A model generated the notes under the pieces. It ran no database searches. It was not told where the DNA came from and saw only the letters and a list, made by a program, of their open reading frames with translations. Position numbers and translations under genes: made by a program. 64,000 nucleotides of DNA from contig CAVWFT010000001.1 of assembly GCA_963754445.1 (NCBI GenBank), positions 1 to 64,000 on the forward strand, written 5' to 3'. The stretch comes from Bog-473 sp963754445. GTDB lineage: Bacteria > Actinomycetota > Acidimicrobiia > Acidimicrobiales > RAAP-2. Shown here in pieces: positions 8,152 through 16,278 of this stretch. How positions within the stretch are numbered: position 1 is the stretch's first letter; the number at the start of each line of letters is the position of its first letter.

Positions 8152-9366
8152 TCAGCCGTCGACGCCGGCCGGGAGCTTGGACGGATCCCACCCGAGGAGC
8201 GCCACAGCCTGGCGAAAGGCGAAGCGGTCGGTCATGCCGGCAACGTACGTGACGGCGGCCCGCACGGCGTCGGGGCTGCCGGCGACGACGTCCACCTGGG
8301 GCTGCTCTCGTCCCCTCCTGTGGTCGCGCTCGAGCGCGTGGTCGTCGTGGTTCGTGATGAGGTGGGGCCGGTCGGCGAAGTGCTCGACCAGCGCGCGCAA
8401 GACGCTCACCACGGCCTCCCCCTGACGGAGCGAGGCCTCCCGCAGGTAGATCCGTTCGTAGTTGCAGGCGCGGAATGCGGCCAGCGCCTCGGCCTCCTCC
8501 TCTTCCATCCCGACCTGACCGGTGCGCAGTGTCGCCGACACGACCCCGGCGATGAAGGCGCCGAGTTGGACGCTCCGGCGCTCACCACACAGGGTGCGGA
8601 CGGCGGCCGGCAGCTGGTGGGGAGCCACGATGCCGGCCAGGACGGCGTCCTCCCAGTCGTGGCAGACGTAGGCGACCCGATCGGCCCAGCTGACGACCTC
8701 TCCCTCGGGGGTGAGCGGCGCCGGTCGCGACCAGCTGTGATTGGCGATCCCGTCGGTCGTCTGGGAGCACAGGTTCAAGCGGGTCAACGAGACGTGCGCA
8801 CCCCAGGGGGCGTGGTCGAAGCCTCCGGGGACGAAGGGATCGAGGGCGTCCTCACTGGCGTGGCCGCCCGGGCCGTGGCCGCAATCGTGGCCCAGGGCGA
8901 TCGCCTCGGTGAGGGCGACGTTCAGGCGACACGCCCGCGCGATGGCGCTCGCCACCTGGGCCACCTCGAGGGCGTGGGTCAACCGGGTCCGTTGGTGGTC
9001 CTGCGGGAAGACGAAGACCTGCGTCTTGCCGGCCAACCGGCGGAAGGAACTGGCGTGCAGGATGCGGTCCCGATCACGTTCGAAGCAGGTGCGCCAGGCG
9101 TCGGCCTCCTCGGGGAACGGTCGATCACCGGCGCCCGAGGAGCGGGTCGCACCCGGCGCCAGCAGCGACAGCTCGAGCTCGAGGCGCTCGGACCGGTCCC
9201 GTGGACCGGGCGAGACGGCCGGATGGGTGGGCCCCCCCTCGAGGGGCGGCGCGATCCGGGCCTTGGAGTCGGCGTGGGCGAGACGGACCGGGCCGGAATA
9301 GCCGGACATGGTCGAGGCCCAGCGGGCGCTGCGTTCGGTCTCACCTGGGTTGGGAGCGCCTGCCAT
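8152..9366 (-). CDS. dgt: dGTP triphosphohydrolase-like protein (HD domain)
   Basis: HD-domain phosphohydrolase of the dGTPase family, cleaving dNTPs to nucleosides and triphosphate and helping balance dNTP pools. The core begins with ERDRDRILHASSFRRLAGKT, followed by the HD metal motifs (His in RLTHALEVAQ; HDCGHGPGGH). The C-terminal half has the family pattern WADRVAYVCHDWEDA. ATG at 9366 was chosen; an outer start at 9420 and an inner one at 9309 are possible, since about 90 residues before the core are poorly conserved and Pro/Ala rich. Convergent with enoyl-CoA hydratase and divergent from the DUF3107 gene. Confidence 0.85.
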   Translation of the reverse strand: MAGAPNPGETERSARWASTMSGYSGPVRLAHADSKARIAPPLEGGPTHPAVSPGPRDRSERLELELSLLAPGATRSSGAGDRPFPEEADAWRTCFERDRDRILHASSFRRLAGKTQVFVFPQDHQRTRLTHALEVAQVASAIARACRLNVALTEAIALGHDCGHGPGGHASEDALDPFVPGGFDHAPWGAHVSLTRLNLCSQTTDGIANHSWSRPAPLTPEGEVVSWADRVAYVCHDWEDAVLAGIVAPHQLPAAVRTLCGERRSVQLGAFIAGVVSATLRTGQVGMEEEEAEALAAFRACNYERIYLREASLRQGEAVVSVLRALVEHFADRPHLITNHDDHALERDHRRGREQPQVDVVAGSPDAVRAAVTYVAGMTDRFAFRQAVALLGWDPSKLPAGVDG

Positions 9367-9446
9367 GTCAGGCAGTCTGCCCGCTCCCTGTAACGTCCAT
9401 GGCGCCGCTGGGCACGTCACCTGTGCCCTCGAGAGGAGTGAACCAG

Positions 9447-9683
9447 GTGGACGTACGTATCGGCATCACCCAGACCCCCAAGGAGCTCGAAGTCGAGATG
9501 TCCGACGACACGGACCGGGACGAGGTGGTCGGGGAGATCGAGAAGCTGCTCAAGACCGGTGACGGGGTGCTGTGGCTGACCGATCGCAAGGGCCGGCGGG
9601 TCGGCGTTCCCGTGGTGAAGGTGGCCTACGTCGAGGTCGGCGCCCCGGCGTCGGAGCGCCGCGTGGGATTCGGCGCCCCCTGA
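9447..9683 (+). CDS. DUF3107 family small protein
   Basis: A 78-residue acidic protein matching the actinobacterial DUF3107 pattern: VDVRIGITQTPKELEVE at the start, a helix rich in Asp/Glu, then KKxGRRVGVPVVKVAYVEVG-like sequence near the end (here GRRVGVPVVKVAYVEVG). Function unknown. GTG start with GAGAGGAG 8 nt upstream, a good ribosome site. It lies 31 nt before the first Get3-like ATPase and likely shares its transcript. Next to nothing can be said about its role beyond phylogenetic restriction. Confidence 0.8.
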   Translation: MDVRIGITQTPKELEVEMSDDTDRDEVVGEIEKLLKTGDGVLWLTDRKGRRVGVPVVKVAYVEVGAPASERRVGFGAP

Positions 9684-9714
9684 GGCCCGCAAGAATCCGG
9701 CGGACGAGGAGGCG

Positions 9715-10671
9715 GTGACGGAGACCCCCGACCTCTTCGATCTCCGTCTGGTGTTCGTCACCGGCAAGGGAGGAGTGGGCAAGACGACGGTTGCCGCCGG
9801 CCTGGCCCAGCTGGCGGCGGAGCGGGGCAAGCGCGTCCTGGTCTGTGAGGTCGACGCCAAGGGCGACGTCACCTCGCTCTTCGAGTCGCCGCCGACCGAC
9901 TTCACCCCACGCGAGATCTCGCCGGGGATCTGGTCGATGTCGATGGACACCGAGGCCAGCCTGCGCGAGTACCTCAAGCTGCACCTGCGCATTCCTGTCG
10001 TCGGCCGGATCGGTCCCTTGGCCAAGGCCTTCGACTTCGTGGCGACGGCGGCGCCCGGCGTGCGCGAGATCCTCACCGTCGGCAAGCTCTGTTACGAGGT
10101 CCGCGAGCACCACTACGACATCGTCATCGTCGACGCCCCGGCGAGCGGGCACATCATCGGACAACTGGCGGCGCCCCAGGCGATCAACGACCTGGTGAAG
10201 GTGGGCCTCATCCGCAGCCAGACGGACTGGATGCTCGACATCCTCTCCGACCAGCGCCAGACCGGGTTGGTCGCGGTGTGCACGCCCGAGGAGATGCCGG
10301 TGAACGAGACGCTGGAGCTGGCGACGCGGGTGCGGGAGGAGACGACCGTCCGCCTGTCGGCCGTCGTCGTCAACCGCGTGCTGCCCGAACTCTTCGGTCA
10401 GCGCGAAGAGGAGATCTTCGAGGAGTTGCGCCGCCCGTCCAACGAGGCGCTGCTCTCCGAACGGGCCGGTGGCCCCGTCGCTCCCGTTCTCGAGGCGGCC
10501 AGGTTGGCGGTGACGCTGCGCCGTACCCGTTCGGCGCATCTCCAGCGCCTGCAGGCCGGCCTGCCCGAAGGGGTGCCGGTGCTGCTCCTGCCCTACCTCT
10601 TCGCCCGGAGCTTCGGCGCCCGCACCACCCGGCAGGTCGCCCACTCGCTGAGCGAGGAACTCGGACTGTGA
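9715..10671 (+). CDS. Get3/ArsA-like ATPase, subunit A (BagA-like)
   Basis: SIMIBI-class P-loop ATPase related to ArsA and eukaryotic Get3. It has the complete deviant Walker A GKGGVGKTT near residue 20, including the signature lysine, followed by VCEVDAKGD and the switch VIVDAPASGH. The 318-residue length suits a single ATPase domain. Its stop overlaps the GTG of a second such ATPase by 3 nt. Paired genes of this kind occur in mycobacteria (Rv3679/Rv3680), where they are reported as Get3-like BagA/BagB and linked to glycerol and stress tolerance; that parallel is from memory. There is no arsenic gene nearby, so an arsenite pump role is unlikely. Confidence 0.82.
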   Translation: MTETPDLFDLRLVFVTGKGGVGKTTVAAGLAQLAAERGKRVLVCEVDAKGDVTSLFESPPTDFTPREISPGIWSMSMDTEASLREYLKLHLRIPVVGRIGPLAKAFDFVATAAPGVREILTVGKLCYEVREHHYDIVIVDAPASGHIIGQLAAPQAINDLVKVGLIRSQTDWMLDILSDQRQTGLVAVCTPEEMPVNETLELATRVREETTVRLSAVVVNRVLPELFGQREEEIFEELRRPSNEALLSERAGGPVAPVLEAARLAVTLRRTRSAHLQRLQAGLPEGVPVLLLPYLFARSFGARTTRQVAHSLSEELGL

Positions 10672-11906
10672 CGGACCCGGCGAGCGACAACGGCGCGCCC
10701 GGCCATGAGCCGCCCGGCCGCGGGCACCCGGGCGGACAGGACGGCGGTGCCGGACCGGCTGGCCGCCACGACAAGACCCTGGCGAACCTGTTGGCGGCCA
10801 AGGACATCGTCATCGCTTGCGGACCCGGTGGCGTGGGCAAGACGACCACGGCGGCGGCCCTGGCGGCGATGGCCACGGTGGAACAGGGGGGCCGTGTCCT
10901 GGTACTGACGGTCGACCCGGCTCGGCGCCTGGCCGATGCGCTGGGGTTGAAGGGAATCGGGAACGACGAGGTCCGCATTCCCGATGCTGTGTTCGAGCGG
11001 GCGGCCGTCACCCCCCGCGGCGAACTGTGGGCGGCCATGCTCGACACGAAGCAGTCCTGGGACGACCTCATCCGGACACACGCCCCCGACGCGGCCACCC
11101 GAGAGCAGATCCTGGCCAACCCGCTGTACCAGAACATCTCCGGGCGCTTCGTGCAGTCGCACGACTACATCGCCATGGAGCGCCTCTACGAGATCCACTC
11201 GGAGGGCAAGTACGACCTGATCGTCGTGGACACCCCGCCGACCCGCAACGCGCTGGACTTCCTCGACGCGCCGCAGCGGATGGCCGACTTCTTCTCGTCG
11301 CGGCTGCTGCGCTGGCTCATCGTGCCGTATCGGTCCCGACTGGTGAACGTGGCCTCGCGACCCTTCTATCAAGTGGCCGACCGCATCCTGGGCACCCAAT
11401 TCCTGGCTGACATCAGCGAGTTCTTCATTTTGTTCCAGTCGATGTACGAGGGTTTCGTCGAGCGCGCCGAAGCGGTGACCCGGTTGCTGTCGGACCGGCG
11501 CACGACGTTCATGGTCGTGTCGACCCTGGAGGCGACACCGGTGCGGGAGGCCGAGTTCTTCAGCGCGGAGCTGACGGCACGGAAGCTGCATCTCGGTGCG
11601 GTCGTGCTCAACAAGGTGCTGCCCGAATACCTGCGCGACACCCGCACCGACAAGCTGGCCCAGTCGATGACCACGCGGGCCGAGGCTCTGGCGGAGGGCT
11701 TGACCGACGACCCGGTCGTCGCCGGACGTGTCGTGCGCGAGGTGGCCGAGAGCTTCTTGAACTTCGGGGTGGTGGCGCGCCGCGAGGCCGAGCAACAAGC
11801 GGAGCTCAGGGGTGCGCCCGACGTGCTGGTGACCGTGCCCTTCTTCGACGCCGACATCTACGACATGGGCGGCCTGCTGCAGCTGGGGGCGCGGGTCTGG
11901 GGCTGA
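10668..11906 (+). CDS. Get3/ArsA-like ATPase, subunit B (BagB-like)
   Basis: Second ATPase of the pair, 412 residues. After a ~40-residue Gly/Pro-rich lead, the P-loop reads GPGGVGKTT: the signature lysine of the deviant Walker A (GKGGVGK) is replaced by proline while the phosphate-binding lysine remains. VLTVDPARRLADALG and VVDTPPTRNALDFLD follow, matching ArsA/Get3 switch motifs. The C-terminal half is helical and hydrophobic in patches, as in client-binding regions. The asymmetry with subunit A suggests an obligate heterodimer (inference). GTG start overlaps the subunit A stop. Followed 28 nt later by an O-methyltransferase gene with its own likely promoter. Confidence 0.82.
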   Translation: MTDPASDNGAPGHEPPGRGHPGGQDGGAGPAGRHDKTLANLLAAKDIVIACGPGGVGKTTTAAALAAMATVEQGGRVLVLTVDPARRLADALGLKGIGNDEVRIPDAVFERAAVTPRGELWAAMLDTKQSWDDLIRTHAPDAATREQILANPLYQNISGRFVQSHDYIAMERLYEIHSEGKYDLIVVDTPPTRNALDFLDAPQRMADFFSSRLLRWLIVPYRSRLVNVASRPFYQVADRILGTQFLADISEFFILFQSMYEGFVERAEAVTRLLSDRRTTFMVVSTLEATPVREAEFFSAELTARKLHLGAVVLNKVLPEYLRDTRTDKLAQSMTTRAEALAEGLTDDPVVAGRVVREVAESFLNFGVVARREAEQQAELRGAPDVLVTVPFFDADIYDMGGLLQLGARVWG

Positions 11907-11934
11907 CCCGTGCGGGCGCCTACCATGCGATGAC

Positions 11935-12582
11935 ATGGCCCAGCTCATCAACCCCGAAGTGCTCGAGTACGCCGACGCACACACGACGGCGCCCCCCGGG
12001 CACCTCGAGTCGGTCGACGCCTCGACCAAAGAGGGCTTCGCCGCCTGGGGGATGATGGTGGGGCGCCAGGAAGGGCGGTTCCTCGAGCTGCTGGTCTTCG
12101 CCACCCAGGCCACCCGGATCCTCGAGATCGGCACCTTCACCGGTTACTCGGCCATCGCCATGGCGGCGGGTCTGCCCAAGGACGGCGCCATCATCTCGCT
12201 CGAGGTCGACCCGCACCACGCCACCACGGCGCGGGGCAACATCGCCGCCGCCGGCCTCGAGAGCCGGATCAGCGTGATCGAGGGTCCCGCCCTGCGCTCG
12301 ATCGAGGAGCTGCGGGGACCGTTCGATCTCGTGTTCATCGACGCCGACAAGGTCACCTATGACGCCTACTTCGAGGCCGTGCTGCCCAAGCTGGCCGACC
12401 ACGGACTGATCGTGGTCGACAACACCCTCCAGTCCGGCGGGGTCCTGGCCTCGGAGAAGCATCCCCACGAAGGCGCCAAGGCCTTGCGGGCCTTCAACGA
12501 CAAGGTCGTCAACGATCCCCGCGTGGTCTGCGTCCTCACCACCATCCGCGACGGCGTGACCCTCATCCGCAAGGCGAGCTGA
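11935..12582 (+). CDS. SAM-dependent O-methyltransferase (CCoAOMT-like)
   Basis: A 215-residue class I methyltransferase of the caffeoyl-CoA O-methyltransferase type. Visible motifs: SAM-binding LEIGTFTGYSAIAMA, acidic ISLEVDP, then FDLVFIDADKVTYDAYFE with metal-site aspartate, and DHGLIVVDNTL. These enzymes methylate catechol-type hydroxyls using a divalent metal; the substrate here is unknown. ATG at 11935 is probably leaderless: TACCAT (11921-11926) ends 8 nt before it. Between the Get3-like pair and the PdtaS-like kinase, with no obvious functional link. Confidence 0.88.
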   Translation: MAQLINPEVLEYADAHTTAPPGHLESVDASTKEGFAAWGMMVGRQEGRFLELLVFATQATRILEIGTFTGYSAIAMAAGLPKDGAIISLEVDPHHATTARGNIAAAGLESRISVIEGPALRSIEELRGPFDLVFIDADKVTYDAYFEAVLPKLADHGLIVVDNTLQSGGVLASEKHPHEGAKALRAFNDKVVNDPRVVCVLTTIRDGVTLIRKAS

Positions 12583-12631
12583 CCGGCCCGGTGCTCGTGT
12601 CCGACCCGGTCGCCGCAGAGGCCTAGACGCC

Positions 12632-14188
12632 GTGCCCACCCCCGCCGAACTGGCCTCGAGCCACACCGACCTCAAACCGGACGAGCTCGAACACCTCCAG
12701 CGACTGCTCGGTTCGTGGAGCGTGCTGGCCGACCTGAGCTTCTCGGACCTCCTCCTCTTGGTGCCGGTCCACGGAGGCGGGGACACCGCGGCTGTCGAGG
12801 ACGGCGAGGAGGACCCCGAGCTCATCGTGCTGGGGCAGATGCGCCCCAACAACCGCCCGACCCTGGTCGAACAGGACCTGGTGGGGCAGACGGTGAACGA
12901 GTCACAGTGGACGCTGGTGGCCCGCTGCCTGCACTCGGGGGAGATCGTGCGCGGCACCATCCATCACCCGATCATCGGCGAACAGGTCCCCGTCGAGAAC
13001 ATCCCGGTCCGCTACGACGGCCACATCATCGGCGCCCTCCTCCGGGTCAGCCTGGCCCCGCTGAAGGGGCCCACGTCGATGTACGAGCGCACCTACCTCG
13101 ACGTCTTCGAACGGCTGGCCGACATGGTGGCCCAGTCGGCCTTCCCGTTCCCCGACGAAGACGTCGGGACCGAGGAGGCGCCCCGGGTCGGCGACGGCGT
13201 CGTCGTGGTCGACGCGGACGGACGGGTCGAGTTCGCCAGCCCCAACGCGCTCAACGCCTTCCACCGGATGGGCATCTACGCCCAGGCCGAGGGGCGGCGC
13301 TTCGGCGACCTCGACATCGAGGAATCGGCCGTCGAGTGGGCGTTGGCCACGGGGCGCCCCGTCGTGGAGGAGGTGGAGCGCCGGCCCGACGTGATCGTGC
13401 TGGTGCACTGCGTCCCCTTGCTCTCCCACGGTGTCGTGACCGGGGCCATGATCCTGCTGCGCGACGTCACCGACGTACGCCGGCTCGACCGCCTCCTCCT
13501 CTCGAAGGACGCGGCCATCCGCGAGGTGCACCACCGGGTCAAGAACAACCTGCAGACCATCTCGTCACTGCTGCGGCTCCAGGCCCGCCGGGTGGGGGAC
13601 CGGGCGGCCCGGGTCGCCCTCCACGAAGCCGAACGGCGTGTCCGCTCCATCGCCCTGGTGCACGAGATCCTGTCCCGGGACCCGAGCGATCAGGTGCCCT
13701 TCGCCGAGATCGTCAGCTCGCTCGTGCAGATGGCCGAGGACTCGGTCGTCTCCTCGCAGCCGATCGTCATCGCCGTGCACGGTGATCTCGGCGAGGTGGC
13801 GGCGGATGTCGCCACGCCCCTGGCGGTGACGGTGGCCGAGCTGCTCCAGAACGCCGTCGAGCATGCCTTCGACCCCGAGGCGGCCGGAGGACAGGACGGG
13901 GCGGTGGGTCTCGAGGGCGCCGGCGGTTCGGCCGGCTACGCACCGGTCGGCCACGTCGACTTGACGTTGGTTTCCGACGAAACCGCGCTCAGCGTCGAGG
14001 TCCGCGACGACGGCCAGGGACTCCCGGAGGGCTTCGACATCGAGCGCACGACGAGCCTCGGGCTGTCGATCGTGCGCGACCTGGTGGTCAGTCAGTTGGA
14101 GGGGACGATTGTGATGGAGGACGTGCCCGCCGGTGGGGGAGGCGGCACGCGGGTGGCGATCACCGTGCCGTTGCGAGCGCCGCGGTGA
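12632..14188 (+). CDS. pdtaS: PdtaS-like cytoplasmic sensor histidine kinase
   Basis: HisKA_2 family kinase with no membrane segment. Domain order: GAF-like (about 10-170), PAS-like (about 185-285), HisKA_2 with the phospho-acceptor motif HHRVKNNLQ at about 300-308, and an HATPase domain with N-box ELLQNAVEHAF, G1 DDGQGLPEG and G2 SLGLSIVRDL. A Gly/Ala-rich insertion lies between N-box and G1. In mycobacteria PdtaS phosphorylates PdtaR, an ANTAR antiterminator; no PdtaR gene is in this window. The gene is convergent with a whiB1-like gene, the same arrangement I recall for Rv3220c and whiB1, which supports orthology. GTG start. Confidence 0.87.
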   Translation: MPTPAELASSHTDLKPDELEHLQRLLGSWSVLADLSFSDLLLLVPVHGGGDTAAVEDGEEDPELIVLGQMRPNNRPTLVEQDLVGQTVNESQWTLVARCLHSGEIVRGTIHHPIIGEQVPVENIPVRYDGHIIGALLRVSLAPLKGPTSMYERTYLDVFERLADMVAQSAFPFPDEDVGTEEAPRVGDGVVVVDADGRVEFASPNALNAFHRMGIYAQAEGRRFGDLDIEESAVEWALATGRPVVEEVERRPDVIVLVHCVPLLSHGVVTGAMILLRDVTDVRRLDRLLLSKDAAIREVHHRVKNNLQTISSLLRLQARRVGDRAARVALHEAERRVRSIALVHEILSRDPSDQVPFAEIVSSLVQMAEDSVVSSQPIVIAVHGDLGEVAADVATPLAVTVAELLQNAVEHAFDPEAAGGQDGAVGLEGAGGSAGYAPVGHVDLTLVSDETALSVEVRDDGQGLPEGFDIERTTSLGLSIVRDLVVSQLEGTIVMEDVPAGGGGGTRVAITVPLRAPR

Positions 14189-14213
14189 TCGCGACGGGGC
14201 GACGACGCGACGC

Positions 14214-14522
14214 TCAGTGGGCGGAGATGGCGACGCGCTGCGAGCGCCGGGCGGCCAGCCAGGCCTTGCGCAGCTTGCGGCGCTCCTCTTCCGAGGTGCC
14301 ACCCCAGACACCCGACTCCTGGTTGGTGGCCAGGGCGAAGTCGAGGCAGGGCTCGATGGCATCGCAGGCGTGGCAGACGCGCTTGGCCGCGTCGATCTGG
14401 TCGACCGCGGGACCGGTCGTGCCGACCGGGAAGAAGAGGTCGGGCTCGGTCTGCCGACAGGCGGCCGAGCGCCTCCAGTCGTCTGCGTCCCAGTCGACTG
14501 TCCGATTCCACATCAGAGCCAT
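14214..14522 (-). CDS. whiB1: WhiB-family Fe-S regulator, WhiB1 type
   Basis: A 102-residue [4Fe-4S] transcription factor found only in Actinomycetota and their phages. The four cluster cysteines are Cys22, Cys50, Cys53 and Cys59, followed by GVWGGTSEEERR (71-82) and a basic C-terminal tail that contacts DNA. The segment LFFPVGTTGPA is characteristic of the WhiB1 subgroup, an essential nitric-oxide-responsive partner of the major sigma factor in mycobacteria. ATG with GGAGG 8-12 nt upstream. A perfect CRP-type palindrome lies 23-38 bp upstream of the start, matching the known cAMP/CRP control of mycobacterial whiB1. Convergent with the PdtaS-like gene. Confidence 0.93.
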   Translation of the reverse strand: MALMWNRTVDWDADDWRRSAACRQTEPDLFFPVGTTGPAVDQIDAAKRVCHACDAIEPCLDFALATNQESGVWGGTSEEERRKLRKAWLAARRSQRVAISAH

Positions 14523-14544
14523 TGGAATTTGCCTCCACCAGGAT

Positions 14545-14560
14545 TGTGATTTCTTTCACA
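14545..14560. promoter_or_regulatory. CRP/FNR-type palindrome upstream of whiB1
   Basis: TGTGA-TTTCTT-TCACA, two perfect half-sites with the canonical 6-bp spacer, ending 23 bp before the whiB1 ATG. In Mycobacterium tuberculosis whiB1 is a direct target of CRP (Rv3676), so the site is probably functional. Being so near the start codon, it would overlap or lie just downstream of a typical start point, favouring repression unless transcription starts further downstream. The divergent glycerophosphodiesterase gene is 164 bp away on the other side and could share it. Confidence 0.78.
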
Positions 14561-14660
14561 TGATCGGGCCCAAATGGTGCCCGTCAACGAAATGTGGTTT
14601 ACGGAGAGAAAAGGTTATTGCCACTTCGGCCCCGCAGCAAGCAGTTTTTGGTGCTTTTTC

Positions 14661-14682
14661 GAAAGTCCCGGACGCGACTTTC
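14661..14682. promoter_or_regulatory. GAAAGTC inverted repeat in the whiB1/GDPD intergenic region
   Basis: GAAAGTC and GACTTTC, 7-bp perfect arms separated by 8 bp, inside an unusually AT-rich part of the 200-bp divergent region. No T-run follows on either strand, so an operator is likelier than a terminator. The bound protein is unknown. Confidence 0.4.
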
Positions 14683-14723
14683 CTGCCCGCCGAACTGGGT
14701 TCGCACCCCAGCTGTCACACAGG

Positions 14724-15440
14724 ATGCCCAACGTGACGGCGGTCTTTGCGCACAGGGGTTGCACGGAAAGCGGCCTCCGGGAGAACACCGTCGCCGCCTT
14801 CGCCGAGGCCCGGAGCCTGGGGGCCGACGGCGTGGAGCTCGACGTCCGCCTGACCAAGGACGGGGCCCTGGCCGTCCACCACGACGCCCAGGTGCCCGGG
14901 GTGGGGCTGATCCCCGATCTCGAGGTGGGGGAGCTGCCCGACTACGTGCCACTCCTGGCCGACGTGCTGGCCGTGTGCGACGGCATGACGGTCAACGTGG
15001 AGATCAAGAACGCACCGCGGGATCCGGGCTGGGACCCCGACGAGACCGTGGCCGTCCTGACCGCCGCGGCCATCGACACGGCGGGCTGGCGTGAAGGCGT
15101 CATCGTGTCGTCCTTCCAACCGGCCACGCTGCGGGCGGTCCAGGCGGCCGACGGGCGCCTGGCGCTCGGGGGCCTGTGGAGCCCGGCGGCCGACCCGGTG
15201 GCCTCGCTCGAGGAGGCATTGGCCGGCGGTCTCCGGGCCGTGCACCCCTTCGTGGCCTCTGTGACCCCCGAACTGGTGGCCCGGGCCCACGGCGCCGGTC
15301 TGGCGGTCAACGCGTGGACGGTCAACGCCCCCGACGACCTGGCGGCCATGGTGGCACTCGGGGTGGACACCGTGATCACCGACACGCTGAGCCGGGCCTT
15401 GGAGATGGCGGGACGGCCGTCGCCGCGATCGGGGCCCTAA
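14724..15440 (+). CDS. Glycerophosphodiester phosphodiesterase
   Basis: TIM-barrel GDPD that hydrolyses glycerophosphodiesters from phospholipid turnover to glycerol-3-phosphate and an alcohol. Visible signature: HRGCTESGLRENT with the catalytic first His, then GADGVELDVRLTKDGALAVHHD containing Glu/Asp metal ligands and the second catalytic His (split as GADGVELDVRLTKDG and LAVHHD). VNVEIKN supplies another acidic ligand. The 238-residue protein has no signal peptide, so it is cytoplasmic. ATG at 14724 places the catalytic His at about residue 10 as usual; the frame is open 150 nt further upstream but through promoter DNA. Confidence 0.88.
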   Translation: MPNVTAVFAHRGCTESGLRENTVAAFAEARSLGADGVELDVRLTKDGALAVHHDAQVPGVGLIPDLEVGELPDYVPLLADVLAVCDGMTVNVEIKNAPRDPGWDPDETVAVLTAAAIDTAGWREGVIVSSFQPATLRAVQAADGRLALGGLWSPAADPVASLEEALAGGLRAVHPFVASVTPELVARAHGAGLAVNAWTVNAPDDLAAMVALGVDTVITDTLSRALEMAGRPSPRSGP

Positions 15441-15500
15441 AACCGCCTGTCACCGGCCTGAATGGCGTGGGCGGCCCCAGGTCCACAAAGATGGTCGGCC

Positions 15501-16277
15501 ATGAACGTCGTCGTATGCGTGAAGCAGATTCCGGATCCGGCCGCACCGGCCAGCCTCAAACCGGACACCAAGACCCTCGACCGCTCAGGCAAGCTCATCA
15601 TGGACGACTCCGACAACTACGGGGTCGAAATGGCGCTCCAGCTGGCCTCCAACGAAGGAGACGAGGTCACCCTCGTCTCCATGGCTCCCGGGGGCGAGAC
15701 CTCGGGCCTGCGCACGGGGTTGGCCATGGGCGCCGCCAAAGCCATCCTGGTCAGCGATGACGCACTGGCCGGGAGCGACGCCCTCGGGACAGCCAAGGTG
15801 CTGGCGGCCGCCATCGGTCGGGCCAACCCCGACCTGGTCGTGATGGCCACCGAGTCGTCCGACGGCTACACCGGCACCCTGCCGGTCCAGGTGGCCGAAC
15901 TGATGGGCCTCCCGTCGGTGACCTTCGCCAAGGCGATCACCGTCGACGGCTCCAGCGTCAAGGTCGAGCGCCAGACCGAGTCGGGCTACGACGAGGTCGT
16001 GTGCCCGATGCCGGCCGTGGTCACGGTGACCGCCGGCGTCGTCGAGCCCCGTTACCCCTCCTTCAAGGGCATCATGGCGGCCAAGTCGAAGCCGGTCGAC
16101 AACCTCACCGTGGCGGACCTGGGCCTCGATGCCTCGGCGGTGGGCGCAGCCGGTGCCGGCCAGGAGATCACGGACATCTCCGATGCCGAGGCCCGGTCGG
16201 CCGGAGAGATCGTGGTGGACGAGGGTGACGGCGCGCAGCGTGTCGTGGCCTTCCTCGAGCAGCTGAAGGTGGTCTGA
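15501..16277 (+). CDS. etfB: Electron transfer flavoprotein, beta subunit
   Basis: Small subunit of ETF, which binds AMP and, with EtfA, carries electrons from acyl-CoA dehydrogenases to the respiratory chain. Starts MNVVVCVKQIPDP, carries DNYGVEMALQLA and the loop VVMATESSDGYTGTLPVQVAE, and ends with a tail that in ETFs contacts dehydrogenase partners. 258 residues, normal length. The ATG was chosen at the family start. EtfA follows after a single nucleotide, so the pair is an operon. No ETF:quinone oxidoreductase or acyl-CoA dehydrogenase gene is adjacent. Confidence 0.95.
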   Translation: MNVVVCVKQIPDPAAPASLKPDTKTLDRSGKLIMDDSDNYGVEMALQLASNEGDEVTLVSMAPGGETSGLRTGLAMGAAKAILVSDDALAGSDALGTAKVLAAAIGRANPDLVVMATESSDGYTGTLPVQVAELMGLPSVTFAKAITVDGSSVKVERQTESGYDEVVCPMPAVVTVTAGVVEPRYPSFKGIMAAKSKPVDNLTVADLGLDASAVGAAGAGQEITDISDAEARSAGEIVVDEGDGAQRVVAFLEQLKVV

Positions 16278-16278
16278 G

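Noticed and set aside
8038..9393. 451-codon plus-strand frame
   Set aside because: Antisense of the dGTPase gene; Gly/Val/Asp rich shadow with no domain.
9715..11906. Arsenite-pumping ATPase genes
   Set aside because: No arsR, arsB, arsC or arsD nearby, and paired organisation fits the Get3-like group better. The ArsB-like permease is 36 kb away.
14559..14587. TTGACG-N17-ATCATG promoter for whiB1
   Set aside because: The -35 looks good but the -10 matches poorly; not enough to call a promoter.
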